From: an uncultured Coriobacteriaceae bacterium | GTDB taxonomy: Bacteria; Actinomycetota; Coriobacteriia; Coriobacteriales; Eggerthellaceae | Length of the DNA: 64,000 nucleotides | Assembly (NCBI GenBank): GCA_900550055.1 | Contig: URQU01000003.1 | Coordinates: 15,661 to 79,660, forward strand | Direction of reading: 5' to 3' | Part shown: positions 26,159 to 34,024 of the stretch, in pieces | Position numbering within the stretch: position 1 is the stretch's first letter | Layout: each line of letters begins with the position of its first letter | Notes under the pieces: generated by a model | The model's input: the letters and a program-made list of their open reading frames with translations, nothing else | What the model was told of the DNA's origin: nothing | Databases searched by the model: none | Made by a program: the position numbers and the translations under genes

Positions 26159-26198
26159 TTCCGGTACGGGCCCCATGGCCCGTGCCTTTTTCATCCCG

Positions 26199-26313
26199 CA
26201 CATCTGCATAAATACGCATGCACGCATATGCGCATATGCGCATATGCGTAACCGCACATTTCCGTTTTTACGTGTTTGCGCGTTTACGCATCTGCACATC
26301 TGGGTAGATACAG
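26199..26313 (+). repeat. Purine-pyrimidine hexamer element, copy 1 (with conserved tail)
   Basis: Degenerate CGCATA/TGCGCA hexamers, including a perfect 39-nt purine-pyrimidine alternation at 26212-26250 that contains three CGCATATG units. It ends in the shared tail GCGTTTACGCATCTGCACAT then CTGGGTAGATAC (to 26311). It lies between two same-strand genes, 50 bp ahead of the start at 26364. Confidence 0.75.
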
Positions 26314-26363
26314 CACAGGATGCGGGCGCGAGCCCGCGATGGATGACCATGGAGGGATGGCAT

Positions 26364-26732
26364 ATGGGAAGGAAAGAGTCCGCCGGGAATCAGGCCGGCA
26401 CGGCGAGGATGACGGTCGGCGATAGGTTCTGGGCGCGGCGCATCCGTCCGATCTTCGACGACGGCGACCTCACGCTCGAGCAGAAGTCGGTCTTCTGCTG
26501 CATCGTGGCGCGCGACCCCATGTCGGTGGCGATCGAGTGCCCGGCGCGCGACATCGCGGCGGCCGAGGCCGGCCTGCCGCGCCGCGACTACGACGAGGCC
26601 CTGGACGCGCTCGAGCGCGGCGGCTACATCGTCGACATCGTGACGCCCTACGGCGAGGATCGGGACGGGGAACTCTGCATGGTCCCGATCCCCGCCGATA
26701 TCGTGAAGGAGGGGGTGCAGTGCCGTGGGTAG
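26364..26732 (+). CDS. Small winged-helix-like protein upstream of the replication initiator
   Basis: Protein of 122 residues, not assigned to a named family. The segment LTLEQKSVFCCIVARDP followed by IAAAEAGLPRRDYDEALDALERGGYI has the helix pattern of a winged helix-turn-helix, similar to the N-terminal part of the next protein. A good GGAGGG (26351-26356) supports ATG 26364. It overlaps the initiator gene by 8 bases, so the two are coupled. It likely acts in replication control; this is inference. Confidence 0.6.
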   Translation: MGRKESAGNQAGTARMTVGDRFWARRIRPIFDDGDLTLEQKSVFCCIVARDPMSVAIECPARDIAAAEAGLPRRDYDEALDALERGGYIVDIVTPYGEDRDGELCMVPIPADIVKEGVQCRG

Positions 26733-28137
26733 CGCCAAGAGACACGACGCATCGGTGCAGTCCGCCGACCCCACCCGCGACGAGCTCGACGAGACCTTCG
26801 AGATCCTGGACCGCGACGGCGCGGTCGTCGTCTTCGGCGGCGACCTCATGGAGCGCGGCTTCGGCATCGTCTCGGCCAAGGCGACCGAGGACACCCGCCT
26901 GTCGTCGTCGGCCAAGGGCGTATACGCCTACTTCTGCGCCCATGCCGGCGCGGGCACCCATTCGCTGTTCCCGTCCGTGGACACGATCTGCACCCACCTC
27001 GCGATGTCGCGCAACACCTACTACCGCCACCGCCGCACCCTGGTCGAGTGCGGCTACATCAGCGTGCACCAGGGTCGCGCTCAGGGCCGCGGGCGCTATC
27101 TCTCGAACCGCTACGTCGTCAATGCCGAGATCCCCGAGGAGCGCCGTTTCGTGCCTGTCGATAACTCGAAATCGGCCGATGCCGCCGCTGTTGAAAACTC
27201 GCTTGGGGAAGACGCCGAAAACGAAGTTATCAACAACCCGCAGGATTCGCCGTGTACCAAAAATTGGTACACGGGCGACCAAACTAACGTTAGTTTGCAA
27301 CTAGATTCACCGTGTACCAATTTTTGGTACACGGGCCCAACTGGGAAAACGATTTCACCGTGTACCAATTTTTGCGACACTAACAAGGATGTTGTTATTG
27401 ATGTTAGTGAGAGAGGGCGCGCGGGCGCGCTGCCGTCTGTCGAAAACTCGGCGGTGTCGAAGGCCGCGGGCGACTCGGTCACGGTCGTGAAGGTCGCGTC
27501 GGAGGCCGGCCTTGGGCTCGAGACGGAGGTCTCGGTCTCCAACGCCGAGGTGCTTGCCCTCATGCGCATGTCCATCGGCAAGGCGGAGGTCTTCGCCGAC
27601 GTCGCCGAGGCTTATGCCCGTGTGCTGGCGGACGGCTGGACGCTTCCGCGCATCGGCCGCGCCTACGACACATACCGCCGCGAGTACGCGGCATCGCACA
27701 CCGACGGCCGCTACATCATGTCGCTGCCCAAGTTCCTCGCCGCCGGAAACGGCCTGAGGTTCTACGACCTGAGGGCCGATCTTGTCGATTCCGGCGCCGT
27801 GGCCGCGGCCGAGGAGAAGGCCGCCCCGTCGAAGGCGCCGACCCGCGAGCAGGTCCGAAATTACGTGCACGAGAAGGGCTATGACGCCCCCGACCCGGAC
27901 AATCCCGCCTACCGCGTGATCGACCCCGATGAGTTCTTCGACTACTACGAGGCGACCGGCTGGGTCCGGGCGGGCGGCGTGCCGATCGTCCGATGGAAGA
28001 ACGTCGTGAACACCTGGCGCCGCAAGCCCGCGCCGCGCTCCGCCCGTAAGTTCGGCCCGTCCGGGCCGAAGAGGGCCATGAGCGTCGCCGAGCGCGTGGC
28101 CGCCGATAGCGACTTCAGCGAATTCAACGACGACTAG
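26725..28137 (+). CDS. Replication initiator/replisome organiser with N-terminal winged helix and embedded iterons
   Basis: Protein of 470 residues. The N-terminal domain holds a winged HTH (KGVYAYFCAHAGAG..., SLFPSVDTICTHLAMSRNTY YRHRRTLVECGYI, about residues 60-115). A low-complexity linker (about 140-240) is encoded by palindromic repeats. The C terminus has a helical domain, then a 60-residue module EQVRNYVHEKGYDAPDPDNP...FFDYYEATGW...WKNVVNTWRRK of the DnaD/replisome-organiser type. This layout (HTH, origin inside the gene, helicase-loading C terminus) resembles RepA_N and phage initiators. GTG start at 26725 follows AAGGAGGGGG. The next gene encodes a DnaC-like loader. Confidence 0.75.
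   Translation: MGSAKRHDASVQSADPTRDELDETFEILDRDGAVVVFGGDLMERGFGIVSAKATEDTRLSSSAKGVYAYFCAHAGAGTHSLFPSVDTICTHLAMSRNTYYRHRRTLVECGYISVHQGRAQGRGRYLSNRYVVNAEIPEERRFVPVDNSKSADAAAVENSLGEDAENEVINNPQDSPCTKNWYTGDQTNVSLQLDSPCTNFWYTGPTGKTISPCTNFCDTNKDVVIDVSERGRAGALPSVENSAVSKAAGDSVTVVKVASEAGLGLETEVSVSNAEVLALMRMSIGKAEVFADVAEAYARVLADGWTLPRIGRAYDTYRREYAASHTDGRYIMSLPKFLAAGNGLRFYDLRADLVDSGAVAAAEEKAAPSKAPTREQVRNYVHEKGYDAPDPDNPAYRVIDPDEFFDYYEATGWVRAGGVPIVRWKNVVNTWRRKPAPRSARKFGPSGPKRAMSVAERVAADSDFSEFNDD
27250..27408. repeat. Iteron-like palindromes inside the initiator gene; candidate replication origin
   Basis: Two perfect 11-bp-arm palindromes CCGTGTACCAA-N3-TTGGTACACGG (27250-27274 and 27310-27334) and a third copy with an intact left arm and degenerate right arm (27358-27380). 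Between them is the perfect palindrome AAACTAACGTTAGTTT (27281-27296), and after them a wider CACTAAC...GTTAGTG pair (27378-27408). The block is AT-rich against a GC-rich gene and is in frame, encoding repeated SPCTNFWYTG-like peptides. Confidence 0.7.
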
Positions 28138-28159
28138 CTCAGACGGAGGGAGAACCGAG

Positions 28160-29191
28160 ATGAACGACACGCAAGCGCAGGCGAGGCCGGTGAGGCCCAC
28201 GCTCGAGGAAGTCGAGGCCTACGTCCATGGGAAGGGCTACGACGTGCCCGGCGCCGCCAACGCCTTCTACGGCAACTTCTTCTACGCCTACCACGACGCC
28301 CGCGTCTGGCGGCGCGCGGACGGCACGCCGGTGGCCGACTGGAGGGCGGAGGCGGACACGTGGCATGAGAGGGGGCCGCACTACCTCGAACCGGAGCCAC
28401 GCGCCGCTGCCCCGGCACCCGCGGCGTCCGCTCTGGTCTCGGCGCCGGCACCCGAGGCCCCGGTCGCCTCGCCCGAGGCGCTTTCCGTCGGCGGTGCCCT
28501 GCCGCCGCTCGAGGTCGCCGACGTCGCGACCTTGGCCGCGACCGACCGCGCGTTCCATGAGGCGGTGGTCCGCAAGACCGGCATCCCGCCGCGCTTCGCA
28601 CGCCGCATCGCCGAGGGCGAGGCCGCCCCGGAGCATGCCTATGACGCGCGACTCGCGCGCGGCGGCGGGCTGTACATCTACGGCCCGCGCGGCGTGGGCA
28701 AGACCGAGCTGGCGTGCCGTATCGCCTACGACTACGCCGGCTCGCGCCTCGATCCCCGCTTCGGCAACTGGGCGTACCGTCCCGTCCCGAAGGGCAGGCC
28801 CAAGCACGGCGTCAGGTTCGTCGTCTCGGCCGACCTCATGACCGAGCTCCGCTCGACCTTCGACAAGGGAGGGGACAGCGAGGCCGACGTCATCCGCAGG
28901 TACGTGAACGTCCCGGTCCTGATCATCGACGACCTGGGCAAGGACTCCTCGACCCAGTGGGTGCTCGCGAAGCTGTTCCAGATCGTCAACGGCCGCTACG
29001 AGGCCGAGCGCGCCACGATCGTGACCAGCCAGTACACCCAGGCCGGCCTCGCCGCGGTGCTGTCGGAGTACGGCCGCAAGGAGGACGCCCTGGCGATCGT
29101 CTCGCGCCTGGCCGAGATGACCGAGCGCGTCAAGGTCGACGGCCCGGACCGCCGCATGGCGCCCTGCGACGCCGAGGGGGCCGGGCGATGA
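28160..29191 (+). CDS. DnaC/IstB-like AAA+ ATPase, probable helicase loader
   Basis: Protein of 343 residues. The first 75 residues (EVEAYVHGKGYDVPGAANAF YGNFFYAYHDARVW...WRAEADTWHERG) repeat the C-terminal module of the initiator encoded upstream. After a Pro/Ala linker comes an AAA+ core with Walker A LYIYGPRGVGKTELA, Walker B VLIIDDLGKD and sensor-1 IVTSQYT. DnaC/DnaI-type loaders place the replicative helicase at the origin. It follows the initiator by 22 bases behind GACGGAGGGAGAA. Confidence 0.85.
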   Translation: MNDTQAQARPVRPTLEEVEAYVHGKGYDVPGAANAFYGNFFYAYHDARVWRRADGTPVADWRAEADTWHERGPHYLEPEPRAAAPAPAASALVSAPAPEAPVASPEALSVGGALPPLEVADVATLAATDRAFHEAVVRKTGIPPRFARRIAEGEAAPEHAYDARLARGGGLYIYGPRGVGKTELACRIAYDYAGSRLDPRFGNWAYRPVPKGRPKHGVRFVVSADLMTELRSTFDKGGDSEADVIRRYVNVPVLIIDDLGKDSSTQWVLAKLFQIVNGRYEAERATIVTSQYTQAGLAAVLSEYGRKEDALAIVSRLAEMTERVKVDGPDRRMAPCDAEGAGR

Positions 29192-29388
29192 GCCGCCGGG
29201 CCCCGCAGGAGGGGCGCAGCTATGAGCAGGCCCTCTACTCCGTCGTCCTGCTGGTTCCGCGCCTCCCGAGGCCCGAGCGCACCCGGACGGTGAGGGTCCT
29301 GCTCGACTTCATCGCCGGCCTCTGGGAGCTGGACCGCTCGCGCGTCGATGCGGACTTCGCATCGCTCGTGCGCGGGCTTCCCCGCTGA
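29188..29388 (+). CDS. Small hypothetical protein (66 aa) coupled to the helicase loader
   Basis: ATG overlaps the stop of the loader gene (ATGA at 29188-29191), a clear translational coupling. The product, starting MSRRAPQEGRSYEQALYSVV, is mixed and helical with Arg-rich parts and no recognisable domain. Position suggests a role in replication. Confidence 0.65.
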   Translation: MSRRAPQEGRSYEQALYSVVLLVPRLPRPERTRTVRVLLDFIAGLWELDRSRVDADFASLVRGLPR

Positions 29389-29390
29389 TG

Positions 29391-29464
29391 TCCGCATAGG
29401 TATGTGCATGAGCGTCCGCATATCTGCGCGTTTGCGCATGCACATACCCGCACAGAAGCACAGA
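29391..29464 (+). repeat. Purine-pyrimidine hexamer element, copy 2
   Basis: Hexamer-rich stretch of TCCGCATA/TATGTGCATG/TTTGCGCATG units containing a perfect 12-bp inverted repeat GGTATGTGCATG (29399-29410) and CATGCACATACC (29437-29448). It starts directly after the preceding stop codon and lacks the CTGGGTACATAC tail. Confidence 0.7.
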
Positions 29465-29512
29465 TGCGAGGGCGCGTATCCGCGCGCCCTTCTTGATGGA
29501 TTGAGGTTTCCC

Positions 29513-29865
29513 ATGGAGAGGATCGAGGAGATGTCCGCCGAGCGGGCGGAGGGCATATCGCCGGGCTCTACGGCGACGAGCTGTACGGCCTCGAGCTCGA
29601 CGGCGAGGTTTCGGGCGAGGGGGCCATGCGGTGCCGGTACGCACCGGTCCATGATGAGGTGAGGGGCATCTGCGATGCGCTGGGGCAGGACTACGACCGC
29701 ATCGCGACCGATCGTGCCGGGATGCTCTGGGCGGGCGAGGGGATGCCTCACCGCTTCGACGCATGCTGCGAGATCAGCGACATCGCGAGGCGCCTGCGCG
29801 CCCAGTGCCGCGATGTCGCTTCCCGTTCGGAAAGCCCCGGGCCGCGGCGCCGGCCCCATCGCTAG
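29513..29865 (+). pseudogene. Small hypothetical CDS with apparent frameshift
   Basis: ATG at 29513 opens MERIEEMSAERAEG with element-like codon use. From about 29555 the convincing codons switch to the -1 frame, reading IAGLYGDELYGLELDGEVSG and on to MRCRYAPVHDEVRGICDALG, ending at 29865. No in-frame start exists for the second part except ATG 29626. No classic slippery heptamer is present, so a single-base indel is likelier than programmed shifting. Function unknown. Confidence 0.45.
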
Positions 29866-29935
29866 CAGGCGCTAGCATCTTGCGGAAGGACACGCATGGG
29901 CCGAATGTGCCCGGACAACGGAATGGAGCTTCAAG

Positions 29936-30970
29936 ATGGACAGACGAGAGCTCGAGATCATGTTGAACGATGCCTTCGACCGCGGCATCGTCACGGCAAG
30001 GGCGGTAGAGGGAATCTATCCCCCCGCCGTCACGGTGGGAATCCTCGACGACCTCGGGCGCGAGATCGACTTCGGGCATGAAGGTAGCGGGTTGACGGTG
30101 TTTCTCCCTGGCATCGAGGACGATGCCCGTTTTGCCGGCTCGTGCAAGGCCCTCGGCGGCAAGGTGCCGCAGAACACCTATCGCATGGAACTTGTCTCGG
30201 CGATCGCCGGCGAGCTCATGGGCGCCGAGTCCGCCACCGCGCTCAGCGCCCTGGAATCCGCCCTGGACCGCGCGAGGCGAAGGGGCTACTGCGTGTTCGA
30301 CCGCGGCATCCACGGCGACGTCCCGGATCCCGGGCTGGTCTACCTGTGCTCGACCTACCCGGCGGCCGTCCGCCTGAAGGACTCCCTGGACTTCGTCCGG
30401 GCTCAGGGCAACGAGCCGGACCGTCACGCGCTCGGCACATACCGCATGGTGGACGGGTACTGCATCATGGGAGGGTTGGACGAGGTGCCGCTGGCGGACG
30501 CATACGCCGTGGATGCGGCCCTTATCGAGGACTGGGGTGTCGGCGATGCCGTCTTCCGCATCACCGACCTCAAGGCGAAGACGTTTTCGTATGCCGTCGA
30601 CGCCGACGGCGGGCAGAAGGCGTCGACGCTCGTCTACTACACCGATGAGGGCTCCGACCCGGTCCTCTTCCAGCAGACCGGCGGCGGCTGGCGCCTGGCG
30701 AGCGACAACTTCCTCGCCGAGAACTCGATCGTCGAAGACTTGGAGCGCGTCTATACCGGCGAAGTCTCGCCGGTATACCTCGATTCGCGAATCGTCGACA
30801 TGGAGGAGATGGCCGAGGCCTACGGCTGGGTGAGGCCGGGGAGGACCCCGGCCTCCATCGCCGCCGGCGCCCGGAAGGCCGCCGCGTCCTCGGCGGCCGA
30901 GGAATCCTCCCCCGGCAAGGTCGCCGCCGCGGCCCGCGAGGCCTCGAAGGACTCGGCTCCCCGACACTGA
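29936..30970 (+). CDS. Hypothetical mobile-element protein (344 aa)
   Basis: Soluble acidic protein without a signal peptide or membrane segment. The sequence MDRRELEIMLNDAFDRGIVT begins a compact helical start, followed by beta-rich parts (YAVDADGGQKASTLVYYTDE) and an Ala/Ser/Lys-rich C-terminal tail. I do not recognise a family. CGGAATGGAGCTTCAAG precedes the ATG. It lies in the same-strand series between two hexamer elements. It may be a core cargo gene of this element type. Confidence 0.6.
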   Translation: MDRRELEIMLNDAFDRGIVTARAVEGIYPPAVTVGILDDLGREIDFGHEGSGLTVFLPGIEDDARFAGSCKALGGKVPQNTYRMELVSAIAGELMGAESATALSALESALDRARRRGYCVFDRGIHGDVPDPGLVYLCSTYPAAVRLKDSLDFVRAQGNEPDRHALGTYRMVDGYCIMGGLDEVPLADAYAVDAALIEDWGVGDAVFRITDLKAKTFSYAVDADGGQKASTLVYYTDEGSDPVLFQQTGGGWRLASDNFLAENSIVEDLERVYTGEVSPVYLDSRIVDMEEMAEAYGWVRPGRTPASIAAGARKAAASSAAEESSPGKVAAAAREASKDSAPRH

Positions 30971-31008
30971 TACCATGGTGGGTGCGGATGCGCCCGCAGG
31001 CGCTTTGG

Positions 31009-31075
31009 CATACACACGCAAACGCTCAACCGCGCATCCGCACATACCCATGCATCCGCATCCGCATATATGCGT
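31009..31075 (+). repeat. Purine-pyrimidine hexamer element, copy 3
   Basis: CATACACACGCAAACGC..., CGCGCATCCGCACATACCC and CATCCGCATATATGCG units in series. Same composition as the other copies, no conserved tail. It ends just before the AAAAGGGG ribosome site of the gene at 31091. Confidence 0.65.
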
Positions 31076-31090
31076 AAAAGGGGACGTGCC

Positions 31091-31309
31091 ATGATTGGAA
31101 ACGTCTTGAAGCCCGACGGCACGGTGCATATCGAGCAGCAGGTCGGCAACATGCGGTACGACCTCACGACGGGACAGGTGGAGACGGTGGTCCCCGCGGC
31201 GGGCGCCACGAACCTCGTCTTCGGTGCCGACGGCCGCCCGCACGTCGAGCTCACGGCCGGCAGCATTCGCCAGGATCTGGGCAGGCCGGGTTTCGATACG
31301 CTCCTGTAG
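31091..31309 (+). CDS. Small hypothetical protein (72 aa)
   Basis: Reads MIGNVLKPDGTVHIEQQVGN and continues as short beta-strand-like repeats (NMRYDLTTGQVETVVP, NLVFGADGRPHVELTAG). AAAAGGGG lies 10 bases before the ATG. No family recognised. Flanked on both sides by hexamer elements. Confidence 0.6.
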   Translation: MIGNVLKPDGTVHIEQQVGNMRYDLTTGQVETVVPAAGATNLVFGADGRPHVELTAGSIRQDLGRPGFDTLL

Positions 31310-31318
31310 GTTCCGCAA

Positions 31319-31426
31319 TCGCACATACGCATACACGTACACATACGCAGTTGCGCATACGTACACTCGCACAATGGAACACATGCACGTCGGCATATCT
31401 ACGCACATGCACATAGCCGCACACGC
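31319..31426 (+). repeat. Purine-pyrimidine hexamer element, copy 4
   Basis: Contains a 30-nt perfect alternation at 31320-31349 (CGCACATACGCATACACGTA...), another at 31352-31366, and further ACGCACATGCACATA units to 31426. No CTGGGTACATAC tail. The remainder of the gap up to 31585 shows nothing but the ribosome site. Confidence 0.7.
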
Positions 31427-31584
31427 GCCCATCGGGCTCCAGCCTCGGTGGGCGCCTTGTTTCCGGCCGTTTTCCGTATCCGGTGTTTAAGCCGCCGGAT
31501 ACAGGGGATAACCACCTGAGGAGAAACGGACAGCGCCGAGGGAGGGCGCGCACCGGAATATTTCGGAAGGAATGTAGAACTGAA

Positions 31585-31977
31585 ATGAGAATACCCGCAA
31601 GGGCGCTGAAGCCGCTCGTCGCCATGGCCATAGCCGCAGCATCGTTCGGCTGCATCGCGCCCGCGGCTTACGCCGAGAACGCGACCGCCGCCGTGATTTC
31701 CGACGACGGTGATCATGTCGCCGCCGACGTCGACCTGAACGGAAGTGCGCCTGTCGGCGACGCGACCGAACAAGCCGATATGAAAAGCAGTCAGGGCGAA
31801 TCGGTTTCCGATGCGGAACCAGACGAGGCCTTGAAAGCATTCGAGGCCCTGATGACGGCCAACGACATCATTATAAGATCAGCGTTTTACTACATCTTAC
31901 TGCCGTCTCTCTTCGCGATGGCCTTGCCTCTGCTCTTATACGAATTGCTGGAGCTACATGATCGCCGCCGCCTTTGA
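31585..31977 (+). CDS. Secreted or membrane-anchored hypothetical protein (130 aa)
   Basis: Sec signal peptide (KPLVAMAIAAASFGCIAPAAYA, likely cleaved after AYA), an acidic extracellular middle of about 70 residues, and a C-terminal hydrophobic segment (YYILLPSLFAMALPLLLYEL) ending in the basic HDRRRL. This is a type I membrane topology. The ribosome site (GGAAGGAAT) is rather far upstream. It lies directly ahead of the flotillin operon and may belong to it; function unknown. Confidence 0.6.
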   Translation: MRIPARALKPLVAMAIAAASFGCIAPAAYAENATAAVISDDGDHVAADVDLNGSAPVGDATEQADMKSSQGESVSDAEPDEALKAFEALMTANDIIIRSAFYYILLPSLFAMALPLLLYELLELHDRRRL

Positions 31978-32052
31978 GTCCCGACGGTTGGACTGAACCG
32001 GTGTCGTGCCGATCGTGAGCCCGGTCCGCCCCCGACGGAGTTATCTATAACC

Positions 32053-32075
32053 GGGCGGCTCTGCCCGAGCCGCCC
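32053..32075 (+). promoter_or_regulatory. Hairpin just upstream of the flotillin ribosome site
   Basis: Nine-bp stem GGGCGGCTC / GAGCCGCCC with a TGCCC loop, 7 bases before GGGAAGGAAA. No T-run; it may be the terminator remnant of the upstream gene or a translation control element. Confidence 0.4.
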
Positions 32076-32094
32076 TTGAAGGGAAGGAAACCCT

Positions 32095-33501
32095 ATGATG
32101 CTTTTCGAATCTTTGATCTTCAACCTGCTCCCCGCAGCCGTCGGCATCATGGCCGTCGTGCTGGTGTTCGAGAGCTGCTGGCGCAAATGCCCGCCGGATA
32201 AGCTCATGATCGTCTCCGGCGCCGGCAAGATGCGCTCCGTCTCCGGCAAGGGAACCTTCGTGATCCCGCTCCTCCAGCGCGTGGACACCCTCTCGCTCGG
32301 TGCCGTGCAGGTGCAGCTGACCACCGAGAACGATATCCCGACGCAGGACGCAATCCTCATCCACGCCTGCGCCGTGGCGAACTTCCAGATCGGCCAGACC
32401 CCCGAGCTGATCGAGACCGCGTCCAAGAACTACCTGAATTTGGACAAAGAGGAGATGACGCGCCAGGTCACCGAGGTCATGCTGGGCAAGATGCGCGAGG
32501 TCATCGGCCAGATGGACCTCAAGGAGCTCATGCGCGACCGCGAGAGCTTCAACGCGAAGGTCTTCGGCGGCTCCAAGGACGACCTCGCCAACCTCGGCCT
32601 CGAGCTGCGCACCTTCAATGTGCAGGACTTCTCCGACTCCCAGGGCATCATCCGCTCCATGGGCGCCGATCAAGCGGCCGAGATTAAAAAGGAAGCCGAG
32701 CTGGCGCAGATCAAGGCGGCCGAGGAGGTCGCCATCCGCCAGAACCAGCTCGACTTGAAGCAGGCCGACCTCAAGAAGCAGGCCGACAAGGCGAAGGCCG
32801 AGGCCGATATGGTGAAGGCCACCGTGACGGCCGAGAAGCAGCGCGAGCTCTACATCGCCCAGCAGGAGGCCGAGATCGCCGCGGAGACCAAGAAGGTCGA
32901 GCTCGCCGAGCGCCAGGCGGACGTGAGGGAGCGCGAGCTGAACGCGACCGTGAAGAAGCAGGCCGAGGCCGACCGCTACGCCGCAGAGCAGGCGGCCGAA
33001 GCCGACCTCTACAAGCGCACGAAGCAGGCCGAGGCCGCCCGCATCGAGCGTCAGAACCAATCCGACGCCGAGCTGTATTCCGCCCAGAAGGACGCCGAGG
33101 GCATCCAGGCCCGCGCGAAGGCCGAGGCCGAGGCCACGCGCTTGAAGGGCGAGTCCGAGGGTGCGGCCGAGAAGGCCCACGGCGAGGGCGTCGCGGCGGG
33201 AATCAAGGCCCAGGCCGAGGCGTACAACGGCATGGATAACCCCTACCTGCTCGCCAACCGCTACATCGACATCATGCCCAAGGTAGCCGAGCAGGTTGCG
33301 AAGCCCCTCACTGCCGTCGATTCCATCAAGATGTACGGATCGGGCAACGCGCAAAAACTCGTAAAGGAGACTACATCGATTGTCGACCAGGTCGCATCCG
33401 GCCTGAAGGACAGCACGGGAATCGACCTGCCGTCCCTGCTGAACGGTCTGATCTCGAACCCCAATATCGATGCCGACTCCGCCGAGAACTCGGTGGAGTG
33501 A
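32095..33501 (+). CDS. Flotillin family protein
   Basis: Membrane-microdomain scaffold of 468 residues. N-terminal hairpin/transmembrane segment (NLLPAAVGIMAVVLVFESCW), SPFH domain beginning KLMIVSGAGKMRSVSGKGTF, then a long Ala/Glu/Lys/Gln-rich coiled coil (about residues 200-370) with the EA repeats of flotillins, and a C-terminal oligomerisation part. It resembles B. subtilis FloT/YuaG. GGGAAGGAAACCCT precedes the ATG. Flotillins on mobile elements are uncommon; a membrane role in transfer or exclusion is conceivable but unproven. A four-helix membrane protein gene overlaps its stop. Confidence 0.9.
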   Translation: MMLFESLIFNLLPAAVGIMAVVLVFESCWRKCPPDKLMIVSGAGKMRSVSGKGTFVIPLLQRVDTLSLGAVQVQLTTENDIPTQDAILIHACAVANFQIGQTPELIETASKNYLNLDKEEMTRQVTEVMLGKMREVIGQMDLKELMRDRESFNAKVFGGSKDDLANLGLELRTFNVQDFSDSQGIIRSMGADQAAEIKKEAELAQIKAAEEVAIRQNQLDLKQADLKKQADKAKAEADMVKATVTAEKQRELYIAQQEAEIAAETKKVELAERQADVRERELNATVKKQAEADRYAAEQAAEADLYKRTKQAEAARIERQNQSDAELYSAQKDAEGIQARAKAEAEATRLKGESEGAAEKAHGEGVAAGIKAQAEAYNGMDNPYLLANRYIDIMPKVAEQVAKPLTAVDSIKMYGSGNAQKLVKETTSIVDQVASGLKDSTGIDLPSLLNGLISNPNIDADSAENSVE

Positions 33502-33875
33502 TGGTCGTCCCGCTGATCGCCGCGGCCTTGCTGCTCGATTTCTTAGGCTGCATGATGCCCCTGGCATTGGTCGAGGACACCAAGGCATTTAAGGTCGGCG
33601 TGTTCCTGATTTGGGCGGCGCTGGTGGCGGATTCCGTCCTGATGGGCTTGTTCTATCCGAGGGAGCTGGCGGGGGTGAATCCCCTGTTGGCGGCAGGTCT
33701 CGAATCGATATGCCTCATCTGTGCCATGTATCCCCTGCATGGGTTCGCATCGAACTTGGCCCCCTGTGGCATCCGGGTCGATACTGCCGCGGCCCTCGCC
33801 TTCATAGACTTCCTCGTGACCGCTGTGGGATATGTCTCCCTGCTCTTGGGTACGATCTGGCTTATATTCTTCTAG
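33501..33875 (+). CDS. Four-helix membrane protein coupled to flotillin
   Basis: ATG at 33501 overlaps the flotillin stop (TGATG), so the genes are coupled. The 124-residue product has four hydrophobic helices and little else. It occupies the place where NfeD-type partners occur in flotillin operons, but lacks a visible OB-fold domain. Probably a flotillin partner; otherwise unassigned. Confidence 0.65.
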   Translation: MVVPLIAAALLLDFLGCMMPLALVEDTKAFKVGVFLIWAALVADSVLMGLFYPRELAGVNPLLAAGLESICLICAMYPLHGFASNLAPCGIRVDTAAALAFIDFLVTAVGYVSLLLGTIWLIFF

Positions 33876-33887
33876 GCTCGCAGGCAT

Positions 33888-33953
33888 ATGGACCTGTCGA
33901 CCATCAAGCCGGTGCCCTTCCGGCCCCGCAAGCCGGAGGGTTCCGAGGAGTAG
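33888..33953 (+). CDS. Micro-ORF (21 aa) after the flotillin partner
   Basis: Reads MDLSTIKPVPFRPRKPEGSE plus a last Glu: a Pro/Arg/Lys-rich peptide with codon use like the neighbouring genes, 12 bases after the previous stop and directly before a terminator. The ribosome site is weak (GCAGG). Low certainty. Confidence 0.35.
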   Translation: MDLSTIKPVPFRPRKPEGSEE

Positions 33954-33963
33954 TACCGGGGCG

Positions 33964-34002
33964 GGCCGCCCGCACGTCGCGCAGACCGTCGGGCGGCCTT
34001 TT
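33964..34002 (+). terminator. Rho-independent terminator of the flotillin operon
   Basis: Nine-bp stem GGCCGCCCG / CGGGCGGCC with a 17-nt loop followed by TTTT. Confidence 0.75.
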
Positions 34003-34024
34003 ACATCGAAGGGGAGTGTGCCCC

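Noticed and set aside
32041..33588. 515-codon open frame on the minus strand
   Set aside because: Antisense mirror of the flotillin coiled coil; Gly/Leu-rich repeats arise from the complementary codons.
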